A model generated the notes under the pieces. That model was not told where the DNA came from. It worked only from the letters and a program-made list of their open reading frames with translations, and did no database searches. From positions 1,131,001 to 1,195,000 of the forward strand of contig JAITYX010000030.1 of NCBI GenBank assembly GCA_021018815.1: DNA of 64,000 bases, in the 5' to 3' direction. Positions within the stretch are counted from its first letter, which is position 1. Each line of letters begins with the position of its first letter. The DNA is from Talinum fruticosum (lineage: Eukaryota; Streptophyta; Magnoliopsida; Caryophyllales; Talinaceae). The position numbers and the translations under genes are program-made. Shown one piece after another: positions 45,060 through 56,535 of the stretch.

Positions 45060-46417
45060 CGATCCTTAATCCGATTCACAATTTCGATTTTAACCACCCC
45101 TATTAATTCTAATTAAGATACCGGATTCTAACAACTTTGGATACATCGCAATTGTCTTGATATTCCGTTTACAAAATAACTTGTAATGTTAATTTGAGAC
45201 TCCAAAAGTGCTGGAAAAAGTAATTATTTTTGTCTTCATTGATAAAAATGACTTGAATGTTGTGGTGAATCATATATATATCCAGCAAATGAATTGCTTT
45301 TCACCATGCAATAAATGAGAGTAAGTACGAAAACAACTCTAATAGTTTTAGGAACAGAGACAAGTAGCATCAACAAGAAAACAACTCAGGAGTGGAAGTA
45401 GGTGGCAAATATATGGAGTAAATAGCATGGCCCAATGCCAAAAACTCAAAATTTAAAGGATTTTGCTTTAATTTTTATCCCTTTTTGTAAAGAGGAGAGT
45501 TAGTCTTAGTCATCGAATTTTATGACACTCTTTATTCAAGAGAAACGTTAGCGGTCGAATTTTATAACATATATACGTCCAAATTTTAACGTTTGGCGTT
45601 TATATACTCATCGTTGTAACGGCGAGAGTTTATATGAAATTGCAACTAGTTATAAGTATGAAATCTTATGAATTTTTTAATCACACTTCACTCCCCTCCT
45701 CCAAGACTCACTAAAGTGTTGGACCATTTTGTCATAGGTGCCTTTTTGGAAAAAAAAAATAAATTAAAAATTAATAACAAGTGGTTTCTATTTTATATTA
45801 TAGTAAACTGAAGTGAATTTCTATCCTATATTAAAATTGACCATTTTTTAAAAAACTGAGATATATTGTTGAGATTTTGGATACATTACTTCTTAGTAGG
45901 TTAGACTCAATCTCGAATCGGATTTAGATATGTAAGTAGAGTAGGCAATTTGTTGCAAACCTAGTAGTAAATTTTTATAATTGAGGAAATATACTTCCAC
46001 CCAATTTTCGAATTTGCATGTATCAGTCAAAAATAGATATATGATCTTTAGTTGATCGCAATGTAGCGACACAGTAATACAATTAACTTTGCAATATAAT
46101 CATGAATACATAATATGCAATAATTATAATTTAAAAATAGTTTATTAATTACAATATTTTCTAACAACCAAAGGAAAATAATAGAAATACGATCATATTT
46201 ATGTTATAAGATTAATAACATCTAATCAATATATTGTGTTATATGTTGACTCCTATCGAGCATCTTTGACTTTGCTATTAATACTATGGAAATTGGAATG
46301 TCAAAATAATGCCAATTTTGGAATTTTGGTTGTTTGTGTTCTTGCCACTAGCCCTTCCTTTTATATTTTTCTAGTGGGGGCCGGGGGGTTGGTGGTTGGT
46401 AGTGGAAGCTGGTAGTT

Positions 46418-46433
46418 GGGAAGGGCGGGAGGG
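46418..46433 (+). other. G-quadruplex motif
   Basis: GGGAAGGGCGGGAGGG is a compact four-run G3 motif with loops of 2, 1 and 1. A G-rich run (GGGGGCCGGGGGG) precedes it by ~40 bases, in otherwise very AT-rich intergenic DNA. Confidence 0.6.
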
Positions 46434-46916
46434 ATGGCTTTGGACATCATTTTACTCTCCACTTTTGTTTTTATGAGAAAAACAAAAATAGGATCAAGTA
46501 AATATCTAATAATACTAATATTAGGTAGAATTTGGGTGGTTTGAATGTGAAACTAATCAAACTAAATTAGGATTGGATACGAAAATATATATATATTTGT
46601 CTTTTCATAAGTATATATCTTTCAGAGTTACGTGTATTACTTTTATTTATATATTTTGTTTTAAAATTTTTAAAATAAACGTGTGTTTAAATATATTTTT
46701 CGAGTTATAGAGTATATAGTAATCTTATGAATATGTTGTACAAAGTGATAAACGCTAGACCTTAATATACTTGAGGTCGACTCTAATTTATACAATTATA
46801 GACTCGAAATCAAACTCGATAACTACTATGTAACCCACAAAAGAATGAAAAACAAATGAAGATGAATAATATCAAACGTATTAAATATTTTATTAACGTG
46901 ACTTTTGTTTTTTTGA

Positions 46917-46941
46917 GGGGATGGGGGTGGGAGGGGATGGG
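46917..46941 (+). other. G-quadruplex motif
   Basis: Five G runs of 3-5 bases separated by AT, T, A and AT meet the G-quadruplex rule. No gene lies within 1.4 kb. Confidence 0.55.
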
Positions 46942-48377
46942 CTGAGTGAGTAGGTGAGGATTGGGCTTGTCAAGGAACCTAAATGGGCTTAAATGTCCAA
47001 AAAAACTAGAACTCATTTGTGGCCCAAATTATATGGGCTTTTCAGATAATCAACTGTCCTTCATGAGCTCTCTATTGCTATAGTTTAGTGGTGAAATTTA
47101 AACCTAAAATTTTATTGGATGAGTGAACTAATATCCATATATTAAGTTTTTTTTTCAAAAATTTAAATTTGAAGCTTCACATAATTGAGATGGGTTTCTC
47201 TCAATGGTAAGTGCAGTTAATTAATGTCAAGGATTACCATTTATTTTATACATTACTAGCTTACTATTTGCTCAAATGTTTTTAAAGTAGTGAGATGACA
47301 TGTGTTTTGCAGGAAAATACACTCGTAAATGTTTTTTCGATTTAAAAATTATTATATCATGCAATAAATAGAAAAATGATAGTATTATTGAATAGTAGAA
47401 TTGTATTATAACTTGTAAATTATGTAAAATTACCATTTTATTCATAATTTTTCATATTTATAAAATTACTCGTATGACTATAGGGTTCATTCGATTAGGG
47501 TTCCATTTGATACTTATCGACATAACCGACCATTATTAAAGCTTTACATTTATAACTGATCATAATCATTAAAATAAACAAGTATAAAAGTACATTAATA
47601 TAGGTTAAGGCAAGACATTTAAGAGTGTTTTCATGCAAAAACTACTAAAAAAGGATTCTCATGAGATATACTTCATATAAAATTTTAACTAGAAGACGTG
47701 TGTTATACAGTTAGTAAATACACATTGTTCCTTTTTCTTCGTTCTTTATTTTTCCGGGTGCCAGCACTAGCAAAATTCGTTTGATCCGATTATCCCATTT
47801 TGTCCGATTAAAAAACGAGTGTTATCATGAATTTTTCTTCCAAATTTTAAATTCAAACACAAAAATTTTCTTACTTTTGTTTTCCAAACCCAATTTTGAC
47901 CTGAGCTTACGCCAATATGTTTTTTTTCTCTTCATATATAGTTTGTTTTCGGTTGTTTTTTTAACCTTACAATGACTATACTTGATTCACTCCCAACAAA
48001 AAAAAAAAGAAAAAAAGGAACAGGTGAAATGCACCTCTAATATAGTGTGCAAATTCTTAAATGCTCATGGGAGCATATATTCTTAGAGAGAGAAAGAGAG
48101 ATTAGACTCACAAAATCTTCTTATTTTCCCGTTCGTCCAACTATTTGTTAACATATGACGAAGAAGTACATACTCTCAAGAAGCATATAAGACGTTCGAA
48201 TATAGTGTAGCAACGTCAACATACATGAATAAAGCTAACTTGACCTGAAATGATACCTAATTCGAAGAATTTTTTTCTCTTTGTAGTCAATGTCTTGAAA
48301 CACAAGTTGGATAGAAATCCATAAGAATGATTGATATATTTACTAGGTTTACAAATAAAGATATATATATGAATCTC

Positions 48378-50114
48378 TCATACTTGAATGGTTCTTTGAT
48401 TAAGTGCTATATATCTCCATCTTTCTTTCTCAACAAAATCAGCGTCCAAGAACTTTGAAACAAATTCCCATAACCTATATACATCTTCAAAATTGGTCAA
48501 AAACCCAACACTTGCTATAACCACACCTATCCTACACTCCAAGCTCTCCCCTTTCTTGCATTTCCTCTCCTTCTCTTCACCACTACCCTTCTCCATGGCC
48601 AACATTTTCCCTTCCTCTCTATACCTCTCGCTGAACCATATGTGCTTTATGAACCCACACCCCAGCGAGATGCCGTTCCGGTCTGCGAGCTTCTGTACGA
48701 GCCATGGATCCACCTTCTCCCCTTCCAATCGAACACGTTGAATGCCAACGCAGGTCCTCGATCGAATCCCACCCTTGGCCCGTAAACTTTGATGAGTTGC
48801 ACACCTTTTTCTGAATTAGGGTGGCTAAGGTTTGCCATTGCATTCACTAACCAATTGATGAGGCACCTTGTCCTGGTGCCAATTTGGACTAGGCCTAGTG
48901 AATCTGCGTGGTCTAACCCTCTACACTGTAACTCATCGTGAGAATGATCATTTTTTGAGTGGGGAAATTTTTCGAAAGGGTACCCTGATGTTTGAAAGAA
49001 GTATCCTAGGCTCATAGTTCCCGGTGCAGATGCAATCTCAGGTCGAGTTAAAATTGGGGTGATTGATTTCTTAACGAATAGGCAGGCGAACCCGGATGGG
49101 TCTTCCCCGAAAACCCTGTAGAAAGTAGAGATGATGAAATCGGGTTGGATTAGAGTGAGGCCCAAAGTGTCCATATCCTTAGGTCCAAGCCCAGTGGCGT
49201 CAAGCAAGACATGCCAGCCATTATCCTGAGCCAAATTCATCCATTGGTAAGAGTACCTTGCACCACTCACTCTGGATTGGATTGGGAAAACAAACAGCCC
49301 TTTCTCTCTCTTCCTCTTCTTCTTCTTCTTGTTCTGGCCTTCCATCAGCATCTCCTGCAACCTACTACACTGAATCTTCAGCTTAGGCCACTTGAACTCT
49401 GCTGAAAAACCCTAGCTCCCCTGTTTCTTGATCTGTCGATCATGGCTTCCACAGCCTCATTCTCGTGATCGTAAACGGTGAGAATCCTATTATTACTCTT
49501 GAAAGGGTAAAAATCTGCTAAAACCCCGAAAGCAGAGGCTTGATTAGCTGTAAAAAACAAAGAGAAATCATCCTCTGAGACATTCAAATACCTCATGATT
49601 CTTCCCCTGAGCCTGGACTCAAACTCTGATTCTGAAAAACCCTCAAAGTGGCCCGGGCTAATAGGAGGTGGTGACGACGAAGAGGCAGCAAAATCGCCAT
49701 TTTGTTGGGAAAATGAGAAGAGGGCATGCCCGTAATAGTCCAGGCAGACATGAGAGGAGAGAGAAAGATGTGGGTACTCTGTTTTTCGTAACTGATCGGC
49801 CTCAACTGTGTCGAGAAACTGAGGAAATGCCCGGGTGAAGCTTCGGAATGATTCCTGTAATGAGGGGAGAGAGTCTGGGTTGGTGAATTGGGTGTGGGGG
49901 TAGAGAGAGGAAGTGGTGGCAGTGGCAAAATCATAGTGGAAGGTTGATGAATTGGTGATATTTGCAGAGTTTTGGTGGTCAAGTTTGGAGTTTGGGAACC
50001 CAAGCAAATTAGGGTTTAAGCAACATGAATGGCAATTGCAGGGTTTTGAGGTTTTTTTGAGGGTTTTGAGGCGGAAGAAGAGCTCTCTTTCCCATTTGGA
50101 GTTGGAGATTGCAT
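48378..50114 (-). CDS. Molybdenum-cofactor-sulfurase-like PLP-fold protein, intronless, three frame breaks
   Basis: Plant family related to the NifS-like domain of molybdenum cofactor sulfurase (ABA3) but without the C-terminal MOSC domain. About 579 residues after correction, typical of the short plant forms. Landmarks: SSLYPHTQFTNPDSLPSLQE near the N-terminus, SSHVCLDYYGHALFSFSQ, TANQASAFGVLADFYPF, LDATGLGPKDMDTLGL, and FYRVFGEDPSGFACLFVKKS. Where ABA3 has the PLP-binding Lys (FYK), this protein has Arg (codon 49115-49117), so sulfurase activity is doubtful. The frame changes at T7 50052-50058, A5 49405-49409 and C4 48719-48722, each restored by one extra base (1737 + 3 = 1740). The start at 50114 gives MQSPTPNGK; it depends on the first correction and is the least certain part. 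Function is unknown. Confidence 0.85.
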
Positions 50115-53100
50115 AATGCTTTTCCCTTCTATTTTTCTCTCGATCTCTCTGTTTCTCTCTTCTCTGTTTTTGTAAATCAATCAATGCATTTTCTTATCAA
50201 TGACGAGTACGATTTCCCTTTGGTCTACCATTGGTTGAACGGAAATTAATGAAGATATTTTATAGCCTTTAATTTTTTTTTAAAGGTTTGATTAGGTCAA
50301 CTTTTGTTCGTTGACCTTAGTGTCTTTATTATTACCAACTATTGACATTATATAAGAAGATTCAAGAGATTTGATTGCTAACATTAAACTTAATTTAAAA
50401 TGTTATATTTTTATTTGGAATATTAATTAGACAAAGTTTGAAAAGAAGTTATTAAAAGCAACTGCAATGCAACATCTCCAATTTTATTCATGTGATCCAA
50501 TCCATTTTAGTGCAACGCACATTCCGTTCAACTCGAGTTCGATCTAATCGCTGGTGTACTTAATTCATCCGCGTTTTTATCTTATATAATTTTTTTGTAT
50601 TGTTTTTGTTAGTATTTCCATATTTAAAGAAGAAAAATAAATTAAACATGTATATTTGTATGCTTCATGAGTAATATTTTATTAGACGATTTAAATTGAT
50701 AATTCAAGGTTGTAAAGGCAATGAATTGAGTTCGAAAAATTGAATTGTGATATGATATTGAGGATGTAGTAATCCAAAATTTTGGATTGTGGATGCAAAT
50801 ACTCTAATACAACAAACCGTTCGGCAAAGTTAAAAATAGTAAGATACAAATCTTAAGTAATCTATTATATTGTATTTACTTGAATCGACCGTTATAATAT
50901 CAAGAGGTACCAAATAGGAGTATAAGTAACTAAGCTTATCTTTCTAACTCAAAAAAGAAACTAAGCTTATCTTCTACTTTCAAATTCTTTTTAAAGCTTA
51001 TGTTAATATATATGAATAATAGTTCACTAGAGAAATTAATATATAATAACTAGCAATCAACTTTCATCTGATTATTGTTTTCTACATATAATTTCTTCTA
51101 GAGAAATTTGTGGAAGCTTTCAACTTTGAAGACAACAAATTATTCTAAAGCATCATGATTAATGATAGACCCACATAAACTAACATATCATCTCATTCTA
51201 TACCACTAATTTTTTAATAACTTATTATACAAATAATAAACCATTTTTTAAATGTAAAAGATATTAATAATAACCAAACTAGTGTCATAAGAGATGCAGA
51301 AATTGGGGCAAGACATAGAGGTAAAATGCTGATGGCAACCCTAACAAAATTAGAATTAAAGGTACAAAATTTAAGTTAGAAAAAAGATAAAGAAAAAAAC
51401 AAAAAGTAGAAATGGTGACTCGGTTTATAACCTAAACTTTTCACACTTATTCTATCACTAGACATCAGGTTTGGATTCAAGTACTTGTATTAATAATTAC
51501 TCCAGAAAAACGTAATAAAATTTTCTATCATCTATATTGAAACAAGAATAATTAATCATATTATTTGAAAAAACATAAAGCAACAACAATATTAAATGTT
51601 GTCAACGTTATAGTTTGAACTTTGAAGAGATCGGAATACAAATAAATTTATCGAGAACGAGTTGAACATACATCCTATATTTTTGCATTGATTGGAGCTT
51701 ATTTATGGAGCAAACTTAGATTGTGAGAATAGTCTTGTGAACCCTATCAAATGGTCAAATGAAGCAACCTTATTAGTTTTTGGTGAAATAGTCGTGAACG
51801 ATATATCCAATCCATCGTCTTCAATCAAAAATTTGTTCACAATTGAAGATGCCACAATAATTGGAACCAAACGAGAAGAAAACTCCAAAGAGATTTTGGT
51901 CGTTTCCCTTTTCGTGGTGGCCGACATTACATATTACACATAATCAACCCCGACGAGGAAGCTCCCATTCAAAAGCTTCTCCCTCCTCTTATGATGCCAT
52001 ATTAATGTCATGTATTATAACAATAACAAAAATTTTGGTACGGGTTTATTTTTACGGAATTTGGAGAGATTTAAATATGAGTAGTGTTTAAGAACCAACT
52101 CAATCAAAAGTTTAAACCGGTGATGGTTGAAGCGCCACGAATAAGTTCTCACAGGAAAGAGTCAAGAATAACATTAATGTTGGAGAATCTGCTTTTGCCT
52201 TAGCTTAGGACGAGTTCATAGGCGAGTAGCATACGCCTCCTTACTCATGCGATAATCAATATGGGGGTTGTTGAGATTCAAACTTGAGACTTATTACTTA
52301 AAAATGGTCTCATACCATGTTTAACAACCAACTCAACTAAAAATTTAATCTAATGATTAAAGATCCAAGAATAATATTTTTAAGTAGAAAGACGGATTTT
52401 AAGAGATTGGTCCTAATCAAATGTGCATAAAGCTAAATTAACATTGCTGAGTTCCGAGTACCTTCTTGTTGTGTACATGTAGAAGGGGGTCAAATTTGTC
52501 ATTCTGCTGGGACCATTTTTAGTCATGACACAAATGCATAAATGAAGCAAGAGAGGTCTTTATCCCAAGTCTTCCTCATGACTCGCAAGTCTTGCCTCTT
52601 TTTCTCTCTCCATGCAAGTGTGTCACAATTTACACACAACTGACACGATCCAAAGGGTGAAAATGTGACAGTTTTGCCCCACAACAAACGATAGATATAA
52701 GCTAAATTCAGTTCAAATAAGTTAAGTTTATAAAAATGAATTCAGATGAAGTTAATTATTTAAACAAAAATAAGTTCAAATTAATTCAATTCAACAAATA
52801 TAATTTCATTTTCACACCTCGGCTTGTATCGGTTGTGTGTAAGTTGTAACAATCCTATTCCATTTAACTTTAACTTACAGACCTTCAACTCTTTACGACT
52901 TTTTCTCCTTACAATTTTTTATTACTAACTTTATAACTATTTTCCAACTAAATGGAATAGAGTTTTTGCAGCAACTGTCATACTCGTACTCTTAAAGTTG
53001 GTTACCATCGATAAAAATGACATATCCAGTACGATTTGGTTATGAGATATTTTTTTGAACTATATGTATGTCCTTCCTTCTATTATCTATACATCTCGAA

Positions 53101-53950
53101 CTCTTGCCTCTTGATGCGTTAAGTGATTACATAAGTTCCATGTGCATACGGATTTTAGGAATAAAATAAAATAAAATAATGAAATATAACTATATTGACT
53201 ATATGTATATATAAAGTTAACATGTACATTAATATTGACATAAATGAATTGGCAATTCAATGGACATATCTAAAATCATGTGAATGTGATATTTTCCCTA
53301 CTTTTAGGGTAATCGACATAACTTATTTTGAAGTCAAAATCCCTTGCGATGATCATGAATAAAATTTGGAATCGTATCTACCATGAACATGATGAATTTA
53401 ATAGCTAATTACATGTACATTAAAGTTATATTTTGTGTTGTAAAAGGCCTAGACCGTGTATGTGAATCTAGTTCGCTTAAAAGCTTGCCAAGCAGAGTTT
53501 ACGACGAGTATAAACCGAGCTGACCGGGCTCGTTTAATTATCAAGCTAAACTTGACAGATTTTCTTTTTACGAGTTGTTAGACTAATGTGGGCATAGGAG
53601 AAGAATCCTAAGGTAAGAAGCCCACCTTGGACCCGATCCTTATTCAATTCGGGCCTTATAGTAGGGATCCACAAGCCAACAATCATGGGCTTCGTCAAGC
53701 GATAAAAAGTCTTGATAATTAGGAATCCAAGTCTTATATAGTTGTTAGTATTTGTTGAGGGCTAAACTAATTAAAGCCTCAAGAAGTTTATGATACAACT
53801 GAAGATTTCAAGGTTTGATTTAAAAAAAAAAAAAAGGAATATTTTAAGGTTAGTTGTAGCAAATAGATACCACATATTATAGACTCGGTAAACGTAGCCT
53901 ACGGTGCAGGTTTTGCTCGGTTTGGTAAACATAGGAGGAAAATTATTCAA
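50115..53950. other. AT-rich intergenic region with a retroelement relic
   Basis: No gene was seen. A degenerate TRIM-like element lies at 52085-52376. The rest is AT-rich with short, domain-free open frames. Confidence 0.6.
52085..52376 (-). mobile_element. Degenerate TRIM-like miniature LTR element
   Basis: Two ~58-bp direct repeats start TGTTTAAGAACCAACTCAAT (52085) and TGTTTAACAACCAACTCAAC (52318), separated by ~175 bases. Directly abutting the second, on the minus strand, is TGGTATGAGACC, close to the initiator-tRNA-Met primer-binding site TGGTATCAGAGC. On that strand the LTR copy ends in CA beside it, as an LTR should. No convincing polypurine tract was seen and the outer LTR ends are unclear, so this is a decayed copy or a chance arrangement of a common dispersed repeat. 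Confidence 0.4.
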
Positions 53951-53958
53951 TGTTGAGA

Positions 53959-53991
<33 letters not shown>

Positions 53992-54031
53992 ACCTTAATC
54001 TGGCGCCTTGGACCAACTCGGCCATCTCAAC
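53951..54031 (-). tRNA. tRNA-Leu (anticodon AAG)
   Basis: The minus strand gives GTTGAGA acceptor, a D-arm with GCCGAGTTGGTCCAAGGC, anticodon stem CCAGA/TCTGG around loop TTAAGGT (anticodon AAG, reading CUU-type Leu codons), a long variable arm typical of tRNA-Leu (CCGAAAGGGC region), a T-arm GGGTTCAAATCCC, and TCTCAAC closing the acceptor with discriminator A. About 81 nt, no intron. T-rich sequence follows for Pol III termination. Confidence 0.96.
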
Positions 54032-55321
54032 TTTTGTTACAATTTTCCTTTCAAATTTTTAAATACTTTGAGATCAGGATGGTAATATTTAATAAGAGGC
54101 ATGAATTGGGTCAATATATATGTATGTCAAATTGAAGATGTTGATATGTCATAAATGATTAAAATTTAGTTTATAATTAAATCTTTTTTATTGTTGGTTG
54201 AGGTAGTAGTATCCTTACCTTGGTAAGAAGGATAAAACAAATTTAAATTCAAGGAAGCACACTTGTGGGAAAGGTTTTTTTTACCTTAAATGTTCGCCGT
54301 TTTACCCTTTATCAAATTGTGATCTTCTATTGTTTCATTTCAAGATTATGAAAACATTGGATAAGTCTATTTACAAGAAAATTTTACTTGTTATTTCTTA
54401 ATTTTGTGAAAAGAAACATATATTTACAACTCAAGAATACTACTCTTTCAAAGTTATAAGATAAACATAAGCAGAAATAATATAGGTTATTGTTGAAAGC
54501 GTATAAATCTATCAAAAATTTAACATGGTAGTGGAGCGGGTTGCTCTTTGAGTTAATTGCTTATATGTTAGAGCATATGAATGCGGGATTTTCCCACATT
54601 AACAAGATATGCGTCTTATAAGAACAAACACACACACATAATATATATAAAATAAATTGATGACGAACTCCATGCCTTATTAATTGATTTTGAATCAAAA
54701 CATTATTGAGTTTATATTCGATCAAAAAAAAAACTTTATTGAGTTTATAATTACCTTGCAAGCATCCATAATTCTTTTTCAAATTTTTTTGTCAATTCTT
54801 TTTCACAAATCTACCCATCCATAATTGCCAAACTAGAGATAAATTTCCCCCTCGAGTATATAAACTTAATCCTTTTCAAGTTTTAGGCTCTCTTGTCGAT
54901 CTTAACTTGCATGATTACGTATATACTCAATTCATAATTTATAATTAAGCATGACTATGAATTATAGAGATATACTTTGCACGCTTCAAGGTATGCACAC
55001 ATGATATTTTTCAGTATTAGCTTTCATACTTCACCAAGTAAAGAAAATTAAGTATATATTTGATCAAGCGATGAAAGTAGAAACAAATCGTAGATCCTAT
55101 CGACCACTTGATCAAACATGAAAGCAAGCAACTACTGAATCTATAAGACAAGTTTTTCAGTACTCAGAAAATTGAATTGAATGGCGCAAATCATATAAAT
55201 AATGCAATTACAAAGCATTCAGATTTTTCACAACTTACATGATCGATTGATGTTGTCTCAAAAATGTCGTCACAAGGGAAAGATTGATGGAGAACACATA
55301 TAATTTGCAAGTGCATAAGTT
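54032..55321. other. Intergenic region between tRNA-Leu and MIR399
   Basis: AT-rich and without exons or recognisable repeats beyond short A/T runs and a small CA tract near 54629. Its right end is the region just downstream of the MIR399 hairpin, so it may belong to the primary transcript. Confidence 0.5.
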
Positions 55322-55436
55322 AAGCAAAAGCAGTCACAGGGCAACTCTCCTTTGGCATGTTAACTGTACAAACCCTAGCTAGGATATCACATCTGTCACA
55401 TGCCAAGGTAGAGCCACCCTACAACTGCTTATGCTT
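55322..55436 (-). ncRNA. MIR399: MIR399 microRNA precursor hairpin
   Basis: On the minus strand the 3' arm carries the 21-nt miR399b/c-type sequence (starts TGCCAAAGG, ends GTTGCCCTG) at 55337-55357. The predicted star strand (GGGTGGCTCTAC...TTGGCATG) is at 55399-55419 with a 2-nt 3' overhang. The two arms pair over 37 positions without a bulge: most differences are G-U wobbles, with three true mismatches. The loop is about 41 nt. miR399 is induced by phosphate starvation through PHR1, moves to roots, and cleaves PHO2/UBC24 mRNA, raising phosphate uptake and loading. Family identity is certain; expression is inferred. Confidence 0.95.
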
Positions 55437-55534
55437 GAATAAAACCCTAGCTCCTTTAGTATTCTCGCGATCATCTATGTTTTTATCCCCTTGATCTCTT
55501 GGCTAGGTATGAGATTTATCATGCAAGATGCTTC

Positions 55535-55542
55535 ATATATAA
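55535..55542 (-). promoter_or_regulatory. Probable TATA box of MIR399
   Basis: The minus strand reads GCTTATATATGAAGC about 100 bases before the hairpin. This places a start site near 55505, a usual distance for a plant primary microRNA. Confidence 0.4.
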
Positions 55543-55600
55543 GCACGCTCTGAATGCGTTGGCTATGGATCAGAGTTTTACGAGTGAAAAGATATGCCAT

Positions 55601-55608
55601 GGATATAC
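55601..55608. promoter_or_regulatory. P1BS element (PHR1-binding site)
   Basis: GGATATAC matches GNATATNC. It lies ~165 bases upstream of the MIR399 hairpin and ~60 upstream of the proposed TATA box, a position typical of functional P1BS sites. Confidence 0.6.
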
Positions 55609-55893
55609 CAATTGATGTGCCTCCTTTTTCTCTAGCAAAAATGCCTTGTCTCAATGTACAAGTTCTATTGCCTAAGATTCTTTAGTTTGCCCTAGCTAGC
55701 TAGCATAAATATATATGCAAACTTGATATGATTTGAACCTCTCAAGGGGAAAAAAGAGGGTTCAATTCCTATGATAAGATCTTCCTCTTTCTGATTTTTT
55801 GTCCCCATAATCTTGATGTAAAGAGGTGCAAAAAAGAGAGGGAGGACTAAAGCAGGACAGTGAAGATGCCCTTCTTTTTGGTAATGGAAAAGA

Positions 55894-55914
55894 GGGTGGG
55901 GGTGGGGGTGGGGG
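55894..55914 (+). other. G-quadruplex motif in the MIR399 upstream region
   Basis: Four G runs (3, 5, 5 and 5 bases) are separated by single T loops, one of the most stable arrangements. It lies ~460 bases upstream of the hairpin on the strand opposite to MIR399, between P1BS sites. Confidence 0.6.
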
Positions 55915-55928
55915 AAACAATGTTGAAG

Positions 55929-55936
55929 GCATATGC
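55929..55936. promoter_or_regulatory. P1BS element (PHR1-binding site)
   Basis: GCATATGC, a perfectly palindromic GNATATNC, ~490 bases upstream of the MIR399 hairpin. Confidence 0.5.
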
Positions 55937-55978
55937 TCTGTTATATTCTTCTGATTTTTCATATTCCATTTTCTTATG

Positions 55979-55986
55979 GCATATTC
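55979..55986. promoter_or_regulatory. P1BS element (PHR1-binding site)
   Basis: GCATATTC matches GNATATNC, 43 bases beyond the previous site and ~540 bases upstream of the MIR399 hairpin. Confidence 0.5.
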
Positions 55987-56454
55987 TTAGCTTTGGGAGA
56001 TGTGAAGAGAAAAATGGGAATGTTCCTCGGTCAAATTTAAAAAAATAGTACATATATTTATATGCAGTTCCGTCTCATATTGTCCTTTGGAATTGTGATT
56101 ACAGTGTATTATTATATTTAGCTTTGTTTTTTGGTGATGTTACACACTACATATTTAATAAGTCGTAACAAAGGTTATAGGTCATAGTTCTCAACTTTGA
56201 CCTTTTTTTTCGTTGGTGTCATAAATTTAGTTTGCTTCTTGACGAACTTTTAATTATTGAAATTGTATGACTCATGACATCTAATAACTATTAACCAATC
56301 TTAAAATTATATTGATTTAGACTGATTTTAAAGTCTATACTATTCTTTATACCCCACAAAGGGCTAAATACAGAGCATTTTGGCATAAGAGCTCTTCACC
56401 ACCTAAGCTAATGGTCAAGAGCAAATTACCCCAAAAATAAAATAAAATAAGTTT

Positions 56455-56462
56455 TGTTGAGA

Positions 56463-56495
<33 letters not shown>

Positions 56496-56535
56496 ACCTT
56501 AATCTGGCGCCTTAGACCAACTCGGCCATCTCAAC
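56455..56535 (-). tRNA. tRNA-Leu (anticodon AAG), second copy
   Basis: Identical to the copy at 53951-54031 except for one base in the D-loop (GGTCTAAGG here, GGTCCAAGG there). Same orientation, ~2.5 kb apart. Flanking DNA is unrelated outside the tRNA, so the duplicated unit is the gene alone. The minus strand continues into T-rich sequence, suitable for Pol III termination. Confidence 0.96.

Larger units (their letters stand above)
41008..48377. other. Gene-poor AT-rich intergenic region
   Basis: No intact gene was found over ~7.4 kb. It contains a short F-box/LRR-like fragment (43042-43233), a (TA)n tract near 42140-42160, a 22-bp palindrome (44738-44759), a 48-bp-period tandem duplication (44966-45059), and two G-quadruplex motifs (46418-46433, 46917-46941). 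The section 44640-45130 is rich in GATTC/GATCC words and may be a degenerate repeat of unknown type. Confidence 0.55.

Noticed and set aside
51692..51943. 83-codon frame starting MELIYGANLDCENS
   Set aside because: No domain, no splice context, and a composition like the surrounding AT-rich DNA.
53771..54025. 84-codon minus-strand frame starting MAELVQGARLRFW
   Set aside because: The frame runs through the tRNA-Leu gene, which explains the sequence.
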